NCBI RefSeq assembly: GCF_014648495.1
Contig: NZ_BMRF01000010.1
Span: forward strand, 124,001 to 188,000
DNA from: Actinomadura cremea
Lineage (GTDB): Bacteria; Actinomycetota; Actinomycetes; Streptosporangiales; Streptosporangiaceae
DNA: 64,000 bases
Direction of reading: 5' to 3'
A program made the translations under genes and the position numbers. Below, piece by piece: positions 34,856-42,378 of this stretch (positions within the stretch are counted from its first letter, which is position 1; every line of letters begins with the position of its first letter). The notes under the pieces were generated by a model that ran no database searches, was not told where the DNA came from, and was given only the letters and a program-made list of their open reading frames with translations.

Positions 34856-35275
34856 TCACCGGAACCACCGCCGGCGCCGCCGGGGCCCGGCGGCGCGACG
34901 GCGGACCGCGCGGCCGCCCGGAGCCATCGTGACGGGCACCTTCGCCGCGTACCGCGCCTCCTCGGCGCGGTACCGCTCGGCGGCGAGTTCGGCCTCCCGC
35001 TGCCGCCGGAGCTCCGCCCGGTGGGCGGCGGCGCGCCGCTCCTCGGCGGTGACCGCCTGGTCGCGGCGGGTGCGCTGCGCGGGGCTGCCCTGGATGACGC
35101 CGCCCATCACCGGGCCGCCGCGATGCGAGAGGCCGTCCTCGCGGCCGTGCGAGCGGATCCGCATCCGCGAGGCCGCGATCGTGATCCCGATCCAGAACAG
35201 GACCGACAGCAGCACGAGGACCGGCACGATGAACAGGAGGGGGCTGTAGGTCGCTCCGGTGGGCGGCGGGAACAT
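34856..35275 (-). CDS. Small TM protein (paralogue 2 of a pair)
   Basis: The product is about 139 residues from ATG 35275 behind GGAGG; a start further upstream would be unlikely because the upstream codons do not resemble this family. A single TM (LLFIVPVLVLLSVLFWIGIT) is followed by SRMRIRSHGREDGLSHRGG, which aligns with the post-TM region of the protein at 32296-32652, then an Arg/Ala/Glu helix and a very basic C-terminus (RRRAAGPRRRRRW). The basic tail could contact nucleic acid or phospholipid. An upstream CCTCC could pair with its GGAGG, a weaker version of the other copy's hairpin. Confidence 0.62.
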   Translation of the reverse strand: MFPPPTGATYSPLLFIVPVLVLLSVLFWIGITIAASRMRIRSHGREDGLSHRGGPVMGGVIQGSPAQRTRRDQAVTAEERRAAAHRAELRRQREAELAAERYRAEEARYAAKVPVTMAPGGRAVRRRAAGPRRRRRWFR

Positions 35276-35335
35276 GGGGGCGTCACCTCCTCGCCCGGCC
35301 CATACCCGACGACGGAGGATCAACCGCGACCCGCG

Positions 35336-37072
35336 TCACAACCCCCGCGACTGGGAGATGGAACCGGACGTCGCGAGGGTGAACGTCCGCATGGACTCGG
35401 CGAACTTCGACAGGTCCCACTCGGCCGGGCCCTCGTACCAGTACAGGTTGTCGGCGCCCTCGGCCCGCTCGCCCGCGTCCTCGACCGTCGCGGTCCACCG
35501 CTCGACGACGTCGAACACGACCGCGTACGGCAGGAACCGGGAGAACAGCGCGATCCGCTGCGGCGAGGCGAGGTCCCCGCCCTCCGGCAGCTCCCCGCGC
35601 TCCAGGTACGCCCGGAACCCGACGGTGTGCGCGAGGACCGTCGAACCGCGCGCCGTCTTCGCGGGCATGTACTGGCCGCCGTACGCCAGCGCCGCCCCCG
35701 CGATGATCACCGCGAGCCCGGCGAGCGCCCACTCGGTGGCCAGCGCCAGCGCGACGGTCCCGGCGATGCCGAGGACGGTCAGCGCCAGCCCCGCGATCGT
35801 CCACCGGGACCGGACGGTGTCGGGCCGCCGCGCGAACCAGCCCTGCCGGACGACGTCGTCGTACATCGCCGCGCGCACCTGCGCGAGCTTCGTCGCGAAC
35901 GTCCCGCCGAGCTCCGACAGCTTCACGGCGTCGCGCGCGGTCCCGTCCCGGGCGGTGAGCAGGGCGTCCAGCAGGATCCGCTCGTAGGGCAGCAGGTCGA
36001 CCATCGGACGGTCGAGGCGGCGCAGCGTCCAGTCGAGCCGGCCGGTCGCCTCCCGGTCCTCCTCCTCGATCAGCAGGTAGCCGCGGACGGCGAGGTCCAC
36101 GATCGTCGCGGTCACGTCGATCACGTCGGCCTGCTCGTCGATCAGGGTGCCGATCTGCCCCGGCCGCACCCCGTCCGGCGGCTCGAACTCGGCGCCCGCC
36201 ACCGGCGCGTGGTCGCCCTCGGCGGCCCGCTTCCCGACGACCCGCGCGTCCCGTCCGCGCAGCATGTAGAGGACCGCGACGCCGCCGCCGAGCAGCACCA
36301 GCAGTCCGAGCAGCGCCGACGCGGTCACCGCGTTGACGGAGAACGCCGTCGCGACCGTCTGCCGCCGCTCGTAGAGGGCGTGCCCGCCGGTCGTCCCGGC
36401 CGGGAAGCCCGCGACGACCGTCAGGTACTCGCCGGGGAGCATCTTCTCCTGGCTGTAGATCCCCTGCGTGTGCGCGTGGTTCATGTAGAACTGCGTGCAT
36501 CCGACCGTGGCGCCGATCGGGCCCGCGAAGCAGTTGACGTTGCGGATCATCGTGCCGCCGCCCACGGTCGCGCTCGCCGTCTCCACCGGGACGTCCCAGC
36601 CGCCCGCCACCGGCCACCACAGCTCGTCCGCCGCGCCCATCCCGGTGACCGCGCCGCGCAGGTCGTACTCCAGGACGACCGTGCGCGGGCCCGTCAGCTC
36701 CTTCGGCCCGCTCACCTCGACGGTCGTCCGGGTGCCCGCGCTCGTCGAGGTCACCCGCGTCGGGCCGCCGTCCGGGCTGCTCGCCCGCAGGTTCGTCATC
36801 CGGTACACGCGGTCGCGGGTCGTGCTCTCGTGCTCGCGCGTGACGAACCGGCGCGCGAAGCCGTCGCGGCCCCGGAACTCGTAGACGATCGTCTCCCGCA
36901 CGTGCGTGACGCCGTTGCCCACGGTCATGACGACCTGGTCCTTCAGCACCCGCTCGGTCGCCGCCCGTCCGGCCGCGGCCGCCGGTGCCGGCGTCGTGAG
37001 GGGAAGGAGCGCGGCGGCCGTCGCCGCCGCCATGAGAGGTCGCACCCGGCGCAGCGCCGCAAGAGCAGACAT
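35336..37072 (-). CDS. DUF2207-family membrane protein
   Basis: The product is about 578 residues from ATG 37072; the preceding in-frame region is Arg-rich and not signal-like. The signal peptide (RPLMAAATAAALLPLTTPAP) is followed by an extracytoplasmic DUF2207 domain (about 35-230: VYEFRGRDGFARRFVTREHE, VLEYDLRGAVTGMGAADELW, two Cys NCFAGPIGATVGC). Then come one TM (LLGLLVLLGGGVAVLYML), a cytosolic winged-helix-like stretch (DVTATIVDLAVRGYLLIEEE), two more TMs and a C-terminal cytosolic part. Function unknown. It is divergent from the metallopeptidase at 37128, sharing a 55-nt upstream region. Confidence 0.75.
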   Translation of the reverse strand: MSALAALRRVRPLMAAATAAALLPLTTPAPAAAAGRAATERVLKDQVVMTVGNGVTHVRETIVYEFRGRDGFARRFVTREHESTTRDRVYRMTNLRASSPDGGPTRVTSTSAGTRTTVEVSGPKELTGPRTVVLEYDLRGAVTGMGAADELWWPVAGGWDVPVETASATVGGGTMIRNVNCFAGPIGATVGCTQFYMNHAHTQGIYSQEKMLPGEYLTVVAGFPAGTTGGHALYERRQTVATAFSVNAVTASALLGLLVLLGGGVAVLYMLRGRDARVVGKRAAEGDHAPVAGAEFEPPDGVRPGQIGTLIDEQADVIDVTATIVDLAVRGYLLIEEEDREATGRLDWTLRRLDRPMVDLLPYERILLDALLTARDGTARDAVKLSELGGTFATKLAQVRAAMYDDVVRQGWFARRPDTVRSRWTIAGLALTVLGIAGTVALALATEWALAGLAVIIAGAALAYGGQYMPAKTARGSTVLAHTVGFRAYLERGELPEGGDLASPQRIALFSRFLPYAVVFDVVERWTATVEDAGERAEGADNLYWYEGPAEWDLSKFAESMRTFTLATSGSISQSRGL

Positions 37073-37127
37073 GGCCGCACATCGTAGCGGTAAAGGGGGT
37101 ACCAAGAACGTGCGATGATGCTCCCTT

Positions 37128-38066
37128 ATGGCAGGTCGCACCCCCTCACCAGCACCGCCGGCGAACCGCCGACCTGCCTACCGTCACGTCCCCTCCCGCC
37201 GCCCGCCGCGCCGCACCCCGGACGGGACGGTCGCGGGGGTCATCGGGGGCGTCGCCGCGGTCGTCGTGCTGGCGGTCCTCGGGTTCTCCCTCTTCGGCGA
37301 CCGCGACCCCATCGGTGCCATCACCGGCTCCTCCCGGGAAGCGGCGGTCAGCCGGGAGACCGCCACCGACAACGAGCTGTACGCGACCGGCGAGCTGTCC
37401 CCCGTGAAGTGCGCCCTGCCCGCCCTCGAACCCGGCGGCGCGTCGATGCGCCGGTTCATGGACGTCCTGAGCGACTGCCTCGACGTCTCGTGGGGCCGCC
37501 AGTTCGCGAAGGCCGGGCTGCCGTTCGACGTTCCCGCCCGCGTCTTCTGGCGCGAGGCCGGTCGCAGCCCGTGCGGTACGTACCCGAGCCCGGGGTCGTC
37601 CGCGTTCTACTGCCCGGCGAACAACACGATGTACGTCGGGGTCGACCACATCGTGGCGACCTCCGGCGACGAGCCCCTGTCGAACTTCTCGGTGTTCGCC
37701 CGGGTCGTCGCGCACGAGTACGGCCACCACGTCCAGGACCTCGCCGGGATCCTGCTGTACGGGAACCGGCTGATGGAGGACGCCGACCCGCTGGGCCGGG
37801 CGGAGGCCAGCCGGCGCATCGAGCTGCAGGCGCAGTGCTTCGCGGGCGCGTTCCTCGGCGCGGAGCGCGCCACGCTGCCGATGACGCGGGAGCAGGTCGC
37901 CGCCATGATCGACGACGTCCGGGGCCGGGGCGACGAGAACCTGCCGCCCGCCCAGCGCGACCACGGCTCCGGACGCACCTACGCGGGCTGGGTCGTCACC
38001 GGGTTCGAGGACGGCGGCCTGGCGGTCTGCAACACCTGGACGGTCCCGTCCGGCGAAGTGGACTGA
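37128..38066 (+). CDS. Neutral zinc metallopeptidase, YpfJ family, membrane-anchored
   Basis: The product is 312 residues. A cytosolic basic N-terminus precedes one TM (VAGVIGGVAAVVVLAVLGFS). The peptidase domain faces outward, with the zincin motif VVAHEYGHHVQDLAG (HExxH), a downstream ELQAQCFAGAFLG that supplies the third ligand region, and four Cys likely paired. This matches the putative neutral zinc metallopeptidase family (YpfJ). Such proteins are found in many actinobacteria; substrates are unknown. Confidence 0.85.
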   Translation: MAGRTPSPAPPANRRPAYRHVPSRRPPRRTPDGTVAGVIGGVAAVVVLAVLGFSLFGDRDPIGAITGSSREAAVSRETATDNELYATGELSPVKCALPALEPGGASMRRFMDVLSDCLDVSWGRQFAKAGLPFDVPARVFWREAGRSPCGTYPSPGSSAFYCPANNTMYVGVDHIVATSGDEPLSNFSVFARVVAHEYGHHVQDLAGILLYGNRLMEDADPLGRAEASRRIELQAQCFAGAFLGAERATLPMTREQVAAMIDDVRGRGDENLPPAQRDHGSGRTYAGWVVTGFEDGGLAVCNTWTVPSGEVD

Positions 38067-38091
38067 CCGTCCGGGTCCTTTACCCGGCCCT

Positions 38092-38113
38092 ACATGAGCT
38101 TTCGTACTCATGT
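38092..38113. promoter_or_regulatory. Inverted repeat before the YiaA-like gene
   Basis: ACATGAG (38092-38098) and CTCATGT (38107-38113) form a perfect 7-bp dyad with an 8-nt spacer, 31 nt before the YiaA-like ATG. It could be an operator or the end hairpin of the peptidase gene. Confidence 0.35.
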
Positions 38114-38132
38114 GCCGGACGCGTGAGGCCCG

Positions 38133-38138
38133 CAGACT
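38133..38138 (+). promoter_or_regulatory. -10 box of the YiaA-like gene
   Basis: CAGACT lies 6 nt before the ATG at 38145. Confidence 0.35.
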
Positions 38139-38144
38139 CGGGAC

Positions 38145-38444
38145 ATGACGACCCGTTCCCAGCCGCCCGTGCCCCCGGGCTCCACCGCGTTCTTCGTCCA
38201 GGCCGCGATCTCGTTCGTGGTCTCCAGCGTGGCCGTCGTCCTCGGCGTCCTGTACCTGCCGGTCGACGAGTGGGTGCGCGCGTTCCTCGCCCTCGGCGTG
38301 CTCTACGTCATCACGTCCACGTTCACGCTGGCCAAGTGCGTCCGGGACCGGCAGGAGACGCAGACGCTCACCGGCCGCGTCGACCAGGCCCGGCTCGACA
38401 AGCTGCTCAGCGAGCACGACCCCTACTCCCCGCAGAACCTCTGA
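38145..38444 (+). CDS. YiaA/YiaB-like inner membrane protein
   Basis: The product is 99 residues. Two hydrophobic helices in tandem (AFFVQAAISFVVSSVAVVLG, WVRAFLALGVLYVITSTFTL) with a connecting loop YLPVDE are the hallmark of the YiaA/YiaB domain. The C-terminus is a charged soluble tail. Function in the family is unknown. Confidence 0.82.
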   Translation: MTTRSQPPVPPGSTAFFVQAAISFVVSSVAVVLGVLYLPVDEWVRAFLALGVLYVITSTFTLAKCVRDRQETQTLTGRVDQARLDKLLSEHDPYSPQNL

Positions 38445-38521
38445 CCTGAATCGTCCCGTTCTGCCTACCATGCCGTCACGGACCGTGTGAGCGGACTCAC
38501 GCGGGGAGTGCTAGCTGGCCC

Positions 38522-38537
38522 GCTTGCAATTGCAAGC
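38522..38537. promoter_or_regulatory. Perfect 16-bp palindrome before the XRE regulator
   Basis: GCTTGCAATTGCAAGC is a full palindrome ending 3 nt before the ATG at 38541 and 21 nt before ATG 38559. Position and symmetry suggest an autoregulatory operator for the XRE protein that follows. Confidence 0.6.
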
Positions 38538-38558
38538 ACCATGACGCAGGGTGGAGAC

Positions 38559-39011
38559 ATGGCGAGTTCGAAGGTCGGCTCGATCGGGGAGTACATCCGG
38601 GAGCAGCGCACGCGGGCGAAGATCTCGCTGCGCCAGCTCGCGGACGTCTCGGGGATCTCCAACCCGTATCTGAGCCAGATCGAGCGCGGCCTGCGCAAGC
38701 CGAGCGCCGAGATCCTGCAGCAGATCGCCAAGGGGCTGCGGATCTCCGCCGAGGCGCTGTACGTGCAGGCCGGAATCCTCGAGGACCGCGAGGCCGACAC
38801 CGACGTGCAGGCCGCCGTCCGGGCCGACCTCCTCCTCACGGAACGACAGAAGCAGGTCCTCATGGACATCTACGCGTCGTTCCTGAAGGAGAACGAAGCC
38901 ACCGGAGTGCTCGACGACATCCGGGACGAGACCGGCGGAGACGACCCGGAACCGGACGCCGACCGCGAGCACGAAGTCCACGAGCAGAACGGAAAGGAAG
39001 AGGTCGGATGA
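38559..39011 (+). CDS. XRE-family transcriptional regulator upstream of the HbhA-like gene (Rv0474-like)
   Basis: The product is 150 residues from ATG 38559, behind AGGG and GGAG (ATG 38541 is in frame but starts right after the palindrome). A helix-turn-helix domain fills the first ~65 residues: SIGEYIREQRTRAKISLRQL, ADVSGISNPYLSQIERGLRK, PSAEILQQIAKGLRISAEAL. The C-terminal part is helical then acidic. The same gene order (XRE regulator, hbhA, DUF2516 membrane protein) is found in Mycobacterium tuberculosis as Rv0474-Rv0475-Rv0476. The TGA overlaps the next ATG as ATGA. Confidence 0.9.
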   Translation: MASSKVGSIGEYIREQRTRAKISLRQLADVSGISNPYLSQIERGLRKPSAEILQQIAKGLRISAEALYVQAGILEDREADTDVQAAVRADLLLTERQKQVLMDIYASFLKENEATGVLDDIRDETGGDDPEPDADREHEVHEQNGKEEVG

Positions 39012-39463
39012 CGCTGGCCGGCAACCTTCGAGAGAACATGCTTCGAGACAACAAGGCCGTCCACACCGTGGCCGGCGCCGGCGACTTCGCGGTGGAGAAG
39101 ATCCGCGAGATGCCCGAGCAGATGACCCGGGCGCGCGAGGTCGCGGAGAAGTACCAGGGCGAGGTCCGCGAGACCGTGTACCGGTACGGCGGGCAGGTCC
39201 GCGAGACCGTGGAGCGGTACCGCGGCGAGGTCCAGGGGCGCGTCGACGCCCAGGACCTGCCCGGCGCCGCCGTCGCGTACGCGACCACGTTCGGCAACCG
39301 GGCCGTCGAGTTCATCGACGAGCTCGCCGAGCGCGGCCGCAAGGTCGTCCACCGCGAGGCCGCCGAGGTCGCCGAGATCACCGAGGCCAAGCCGCGCACC
39401 ACGCGTGCCGCGCAGCCGAAGCGGACGCAGCGCAAGAGCACCGCGAAGAAGACCGGCTCCTGA
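39008..39463 (+). CDS. HbhA-like coiled-coil protein
   Basis: The product is 151 residues, overlapping the regulator by 4 nt. It is a long amphipathic coiled coil with internal repeats (GEVRETVYRYGGQVRETVER, YRGEVQGRVDAQ). The C-terminus is Lys/Arg/Thr/Ala-rich (KPRTTRAAQPKRTQRKSTAK), like the heparin-binding Lys-Pro-Ala tail of mycobacterial HbhA but shorter. In mycobacteria this protein is surface-associated and binds sulfated glycans; whether a soil actinomycete uses it for adhesion or for membrane/cytoplasmic functions (lipid-body or polar-growth-like) is unknown. A terminator follows. Confidence 0.85.
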   Translation: MTLAGNLRENMLRDNKAVHTVAGAGDFAVEKIREMPEQMTRAREVAEKYQGEVRETVYRYGGQVRETVERYRGEVQGRVDAQDLPGAAVAYATTFGNRAVEFIDELAERGRKVVHREAAEVAEITEAKPRTTRAAQPKRTQRKSTAKKTGS

Positions 39464-39492
39464 CCCGACGGATCGGGGGCGCACGCGGACGG

Positions 39493-39518
39493 GCCCGGCC
39501 GGGAACCCCCGGCCGGGC
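39493..39518 (+). terminator. Terminator after the HbhA-like gene
   Basis: GCCCGGCCGGG (39493-39503) pairs with CCCGGCCGGGC (39508-39518), 11 bp, loop AACC, followed by TCTGT. Confidence 0.65.
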
Positions 39519-39617
39519 TCTGTCGTCCACCTGGCAGGGGCGAATAGTGTTGGTGGCGATGTACGCGTGTGCGCGGCGTGAAGCCGCCGTCCGAGACGAG
39601 CAGGAGCGCTGATCACG

Positions 39618-39983
39618 ATGGCGGGCTTCAACATCCTCGACTACTTCTTCTGGCTGCTGCTGATCATCGCGTTCGCGATGGAGGCGTGGGCGCTGATCGA
39701 TGCGCTCACCGTGCCGCAGAACGCCTACGCGGCGGCGAGCAAGCAGAGCAAGAAGCTGTGGACGATCATCACGATCGTCTGCGCGGTCGTCGGCGCCGCC
39801 TACGCCGTCGCGCCGGCCGCCCTCGGCGCCAACCCCATCGGGCTGCTCCTCGGCATCCTGCCGGTCGCCGCGTTCATCGGCGCCGCGATCTACCTCGCCG
39901 ACGTCCGTCCGGCCGTCGCGCCGTTCAAGAAGCGCAACGGGGGCCGCGGCGGCACCCGCCAGGGCCCGTACGGCCCCTGGTAA
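39618..39983 (+). CDS. DUF2516-family membrane protein (Rv0476-like)
   Basis: The product is 121 residues with three hydrophobic helices: ILDYFFWLLLIIAFAMEAWA, LWTIITIVCAVVGAAYAVAP, NPIGLLLGILPVAAFIGAAI. The family pattern WALIDALTVPQNAYAAASKQSKKLW-like matches DUF2516. The C-terminal tail is basic and Gly-rich (NGGRGGTRQGPYGPW). It has CAGGAG upstream. It is third in the XRE-hbhA-DUF2516 cluster but behind a terminator, so partly independent. Confidence 0.85.
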   Translation: MAGFNILDYFFWLLLIIAFAMEAWALIDALTVPQNAYAAASKQSKKLWTIITIVCAVVGAAYAVAPAALGANPIGLLLGILPVAAFIGAAIYLADVRPAVAPFKKRNGGRGGTRQGPYGPW

Positions 39984-39998
39984 AGAACGCCTGATCAG

Positions 39999-40034
39999 AC
40001 CGCCGAACCTGTGGATCTCCGCAGGTTCGGCGGT
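39999..40034 (+). terminator. Terminator after the DUF2516 gene
   Basis: ACCGCCGAACCTG (39999-40011) pairs with CAGGTTCGGCGGT (40022-40034), 13 bp, 10-nt loop, starting 16 nt after the stop codon. Confidence 0.7.
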
Positions 40035-40092
40035 GCGGTCTTCAGCGGAAACCGTGCGGGCCGCCTCATGACGTCGAGGGGGCCGCCGGACC

Positions 40093-40098
40093 TAGCGT
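40093..40098 (+). promoter_or_regulatory. -10 box of the MMPL gene
   Basis: TAGCGT lies 7 nt before the ATG at 40106; no Shine-Dalgarno is seen. Confidence 0.4.
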
Positions 40099-40105
40099 CC
40101 AATGC

Positions 40106-42271
40106 ATGAAGGACGTGAAGAGGCCCGCGACGGTACGGGTCGCACGGTGGAGCGCCGCCCACCCCTGGACGGCCGTCGGGCTGTGGATCCTGTTCGTCGC
40201 CCTGTGCCTGACCCTCGGCACCGCCGCCGGCACCAACGAGATCGGCGACGCCGACTCGGGGGTCGGGGAGTCCGGCCGGGCCGGGCGCATCGCCGCCTCC
40301 GGCGACTTCCCGGAGAAACCCGAAGAGAACGTCCTCATCACCGCGGCGAACGGCCGCCTCGACCCCCGCGCCGCGCGGGCCGCCGCCGACGACGTCGTCC
40401 GGCGCATGTCGGCGCTCCCGGAGGTGGAGTCGGTCGGACGGCCGGTCCCCGCCCCCGACCGGACCGCCGTGCTCGTCCCCGTCACGATGAGGGGCGACAC
40501 CGAGCACGCCGACCTGCGCGTCGACCCGCTCCTCGCCCAGAGCGCCGCCGTCCAGGACGCCCACCCGGGCCTGCGCGTCGAGCAGGTCGGCACCGGCTCC
40601 ACCGCCAAGGGCCTCACCGAGACCCTCGGCGAGGACTTCGAGCGCGCCGAGTACATCAGCCTCCCGCTCACCCTGCTGATCATGCTGGTGGTGTTCGGCG
40701 CCCTCATCGCCGCGTGCGTCCCGGTGGTGCTCGCCCTCTCCTCGGTGGCCGCCGCGATCGGGCTGTCGTCCCTGGTCTCCCACCTGCTGCCCGCCACGAG
40801 CGCCGTCGGCAACGTGATCCTGCTGATGGGGATGGCCGTCGGCGTCGACTACTCGCTCTTCTACCTCAAGCGCGAACGCGAGGAGCGGCACCGCGGACGC
40901 CGCGACGCGCTCGAGATCGCCGCCGAGACCTCCGGGCACACCGTCGTCGTGTCGGGCGGCACGGTCGTCGTCGCGATGGCCGGCCTCTACCTGGCCGGGG
41001 AGGCGACCTTCACCTCGCTGGCCACCGGCTCGATCATCGTCGTCGCCGTCGCGGTGCTCGCCTCCCTCACCGTTCTGCCCGCGCTCCTGGCGAAGCTCGG
41101 CCCCCGCGTCGACCGTCCCCGCATCCCCGTTTTGTGGCGGATGACGATGCGCTCGAACGGCCGCCTCTGGCCGACCCTCCTGCGCCCGGCCCTGCGGCGT
41201 CCCGCCCTCACCCTGGCCGTCTCCACCGGCGCGCTGCTCCTGCTCGCCGTCCCCGCCCTGGACATGCGGCTCAAGCAGCCCGGATCGGACGACCTGCCCC
41301 GCGACATCCCCGTCATCCGCGCGATGGACCGGCTCACCGCCGCGTTCCCCAGCGAGGGCACCGTCCACCAGGTCGCCGTCCGGGCGCCCGCCGCACAGTC
41401 CGAACGCGTCCGGTCCGCCCTCGCGGGCCTCGCCGCCCGCACCGCCCGCGACCCCCTCTTCGCCCACGACCGGACCCCCGAGGTCCGCACGTCCCCCGAC
41501 GGACGCGTCCACCTGATCGACATCGCGACACCGCACGCCCGCGGCAGCGACGAGGCCCGCCGCTCCCTCGACGCCCTGCGCGCCGCGCTGCCCCGCGCCC
41601 TCGACGGCGTCCCGGGCGCCGAACACGGCGTCGGCGGCAAGCTCGCCGAGGGGACCGACTTCACCGACCACCTCGAGGAACGGCTGCCCCTCGTCGTGGG
41701 CTTCGTCCTCCTGCTCACCCTCGTGATGACCGGCCTCATCTTCCGGTCCGTCGCCATCGCGCTCTCGGCCGTCGCGCTGAACCTCCTGTCGGCCGCCGCC
41801 GCGTTCGGCGTCCTCGTGGCCGTCTTCCAGAACACGTGGGCCGAGGGGGTCCTCGACTTCCACTCGTCCGGCGCCGTCGTCTCCTGGCTCCCGCTCTTCC
41901 TGTTCGTCGTCCTGTTCGGCCTCTCGATGGACTACCACGTGTTCGTCGTCTCCCGGATCCGCGAGGCCGCCCGCGACCTGCCCACCCGCGCCGCCGTCGG
42001 CGCGGGGGTCACCCGCTCGGCGGGCGTCGTCACCAGCGCCGCCGTCGTGATGGTCGCCGTGTTCGCGATCTTCGGCACGCTCAGCATGGTCGAGTTCAAG
42101 CAGCTCGGCGTCGGCCTCGCGGCCGCCATCCTCATCGACGCCGTCGTCATCCGGATCTTCGTCCTGCCGGCGCTCATGACCCTGCTCGGCTCCGCGAACT
42201 GGTGGCCCGGCCGCCTCCCGCCCCGCCCCGCCGACGCGACCGTCCCGGACCTCCCGCTCCCCGTCCGGTGA
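40106..42271 (+). CDS. MMPL-family RND transporter
   Basis: The product is 721 residues with the two-fold RND layout. Helix 1 (WTAVGLWILFVALCLTLGTA) is followed by a large outer loop, a five-helix cluster with GMAVGVDYSLFYLKREREER, and a second half with FLFVVLFGLSMDYHVFVVSR. The paired GxxxDY(S/H)xF motifs are the proton-relay signatures of MMPL proteins. These use the proton gradient to export lipids, siderophores or drugs. No biosynthetic gene is nearby to suggest a cargo. It is convergent with the FtsX-like gene. Confidence 0.93.
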   Translation: MKDVKRPATVRVARWSAAHPWTAVGLWILFVALCLTLGTAAGTNEIGDADSGVGESGRAGRIAASGDFPEKPEENVLITAANGRLDPRAARAAADDVVRRMSALPEVESVGRPVPAPDRTAVLVPVTMRGDTEHADLRVDPLLAQSAAVQDAHPGLRVEQVGTGSTAKGLTETLGEDFERAEYISLPLTLLIMLVVFGALIAACVPVVLALSSVAAAIGLSSLVSHLLPATSAVGNVILLMGMAVGVDYSLFYLKREREERHRGRRDALEIAAETSGHTVVVSGGTVVVAMAGLYLAGEATFTSLATGSIIVVAVAVLASLTVLPALLAKLGPRVDRPRIPVLWRMTMRSNGRLWPTLLRPALRRPALTLAVSTGALLLLAVPALDMRLKQPGSDDLPRDIPVIRAMDRLTAAFPSEGTVHQVAVRAPAAQSERVRSALAGLAARTARDPLFAHDRTPEVRTSPDGRVHLIDIATPHARGSDEARRSLDALRAALPRALDGVPGAEHGVGGKLAEGTDFTDHLEERLPLVVGFVLLLTLVMTGLIFRSVAIALSAVALNLLSAAAAFGVLVAVFQNTWAEGVLDFHSSGAVVSWLPLFLFVVLFGLSMDYHVFVVSRIREAARDLPTRAAVGAGVTRSAGVVTSAAVVMVAVFAIFGTLSMVEFKQLGVGLAAAILIDAVVIRIFVLPALMTLLGSANWWPGRLPPRPADATVPDLPLPVR

Positions 42272-42312
42272 GCCGCCTCCGCATCGAGATCGCCGACTGA
42301 GCCGCGCAGGCG

Positions 42313-42352
42313 GCCGGGCGCCCCGCAGACCCGCGTCTCCGGGGCGCCCGGC
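42313..42352. terminator. Bidirectional terminator between MMPL and FtsX-like genes
   Basis: GCCGGGCGCCCCG (42313-42325) pairs with CGGGGCGCCCGGC (42340-42352), 13 bp with a 14-nt loop, midway between two converging stop codons. Confidence 0.68.
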
Positions 42353-42378
42353 GCCTCGCTCGCGTCCTGGCCGCGGCA

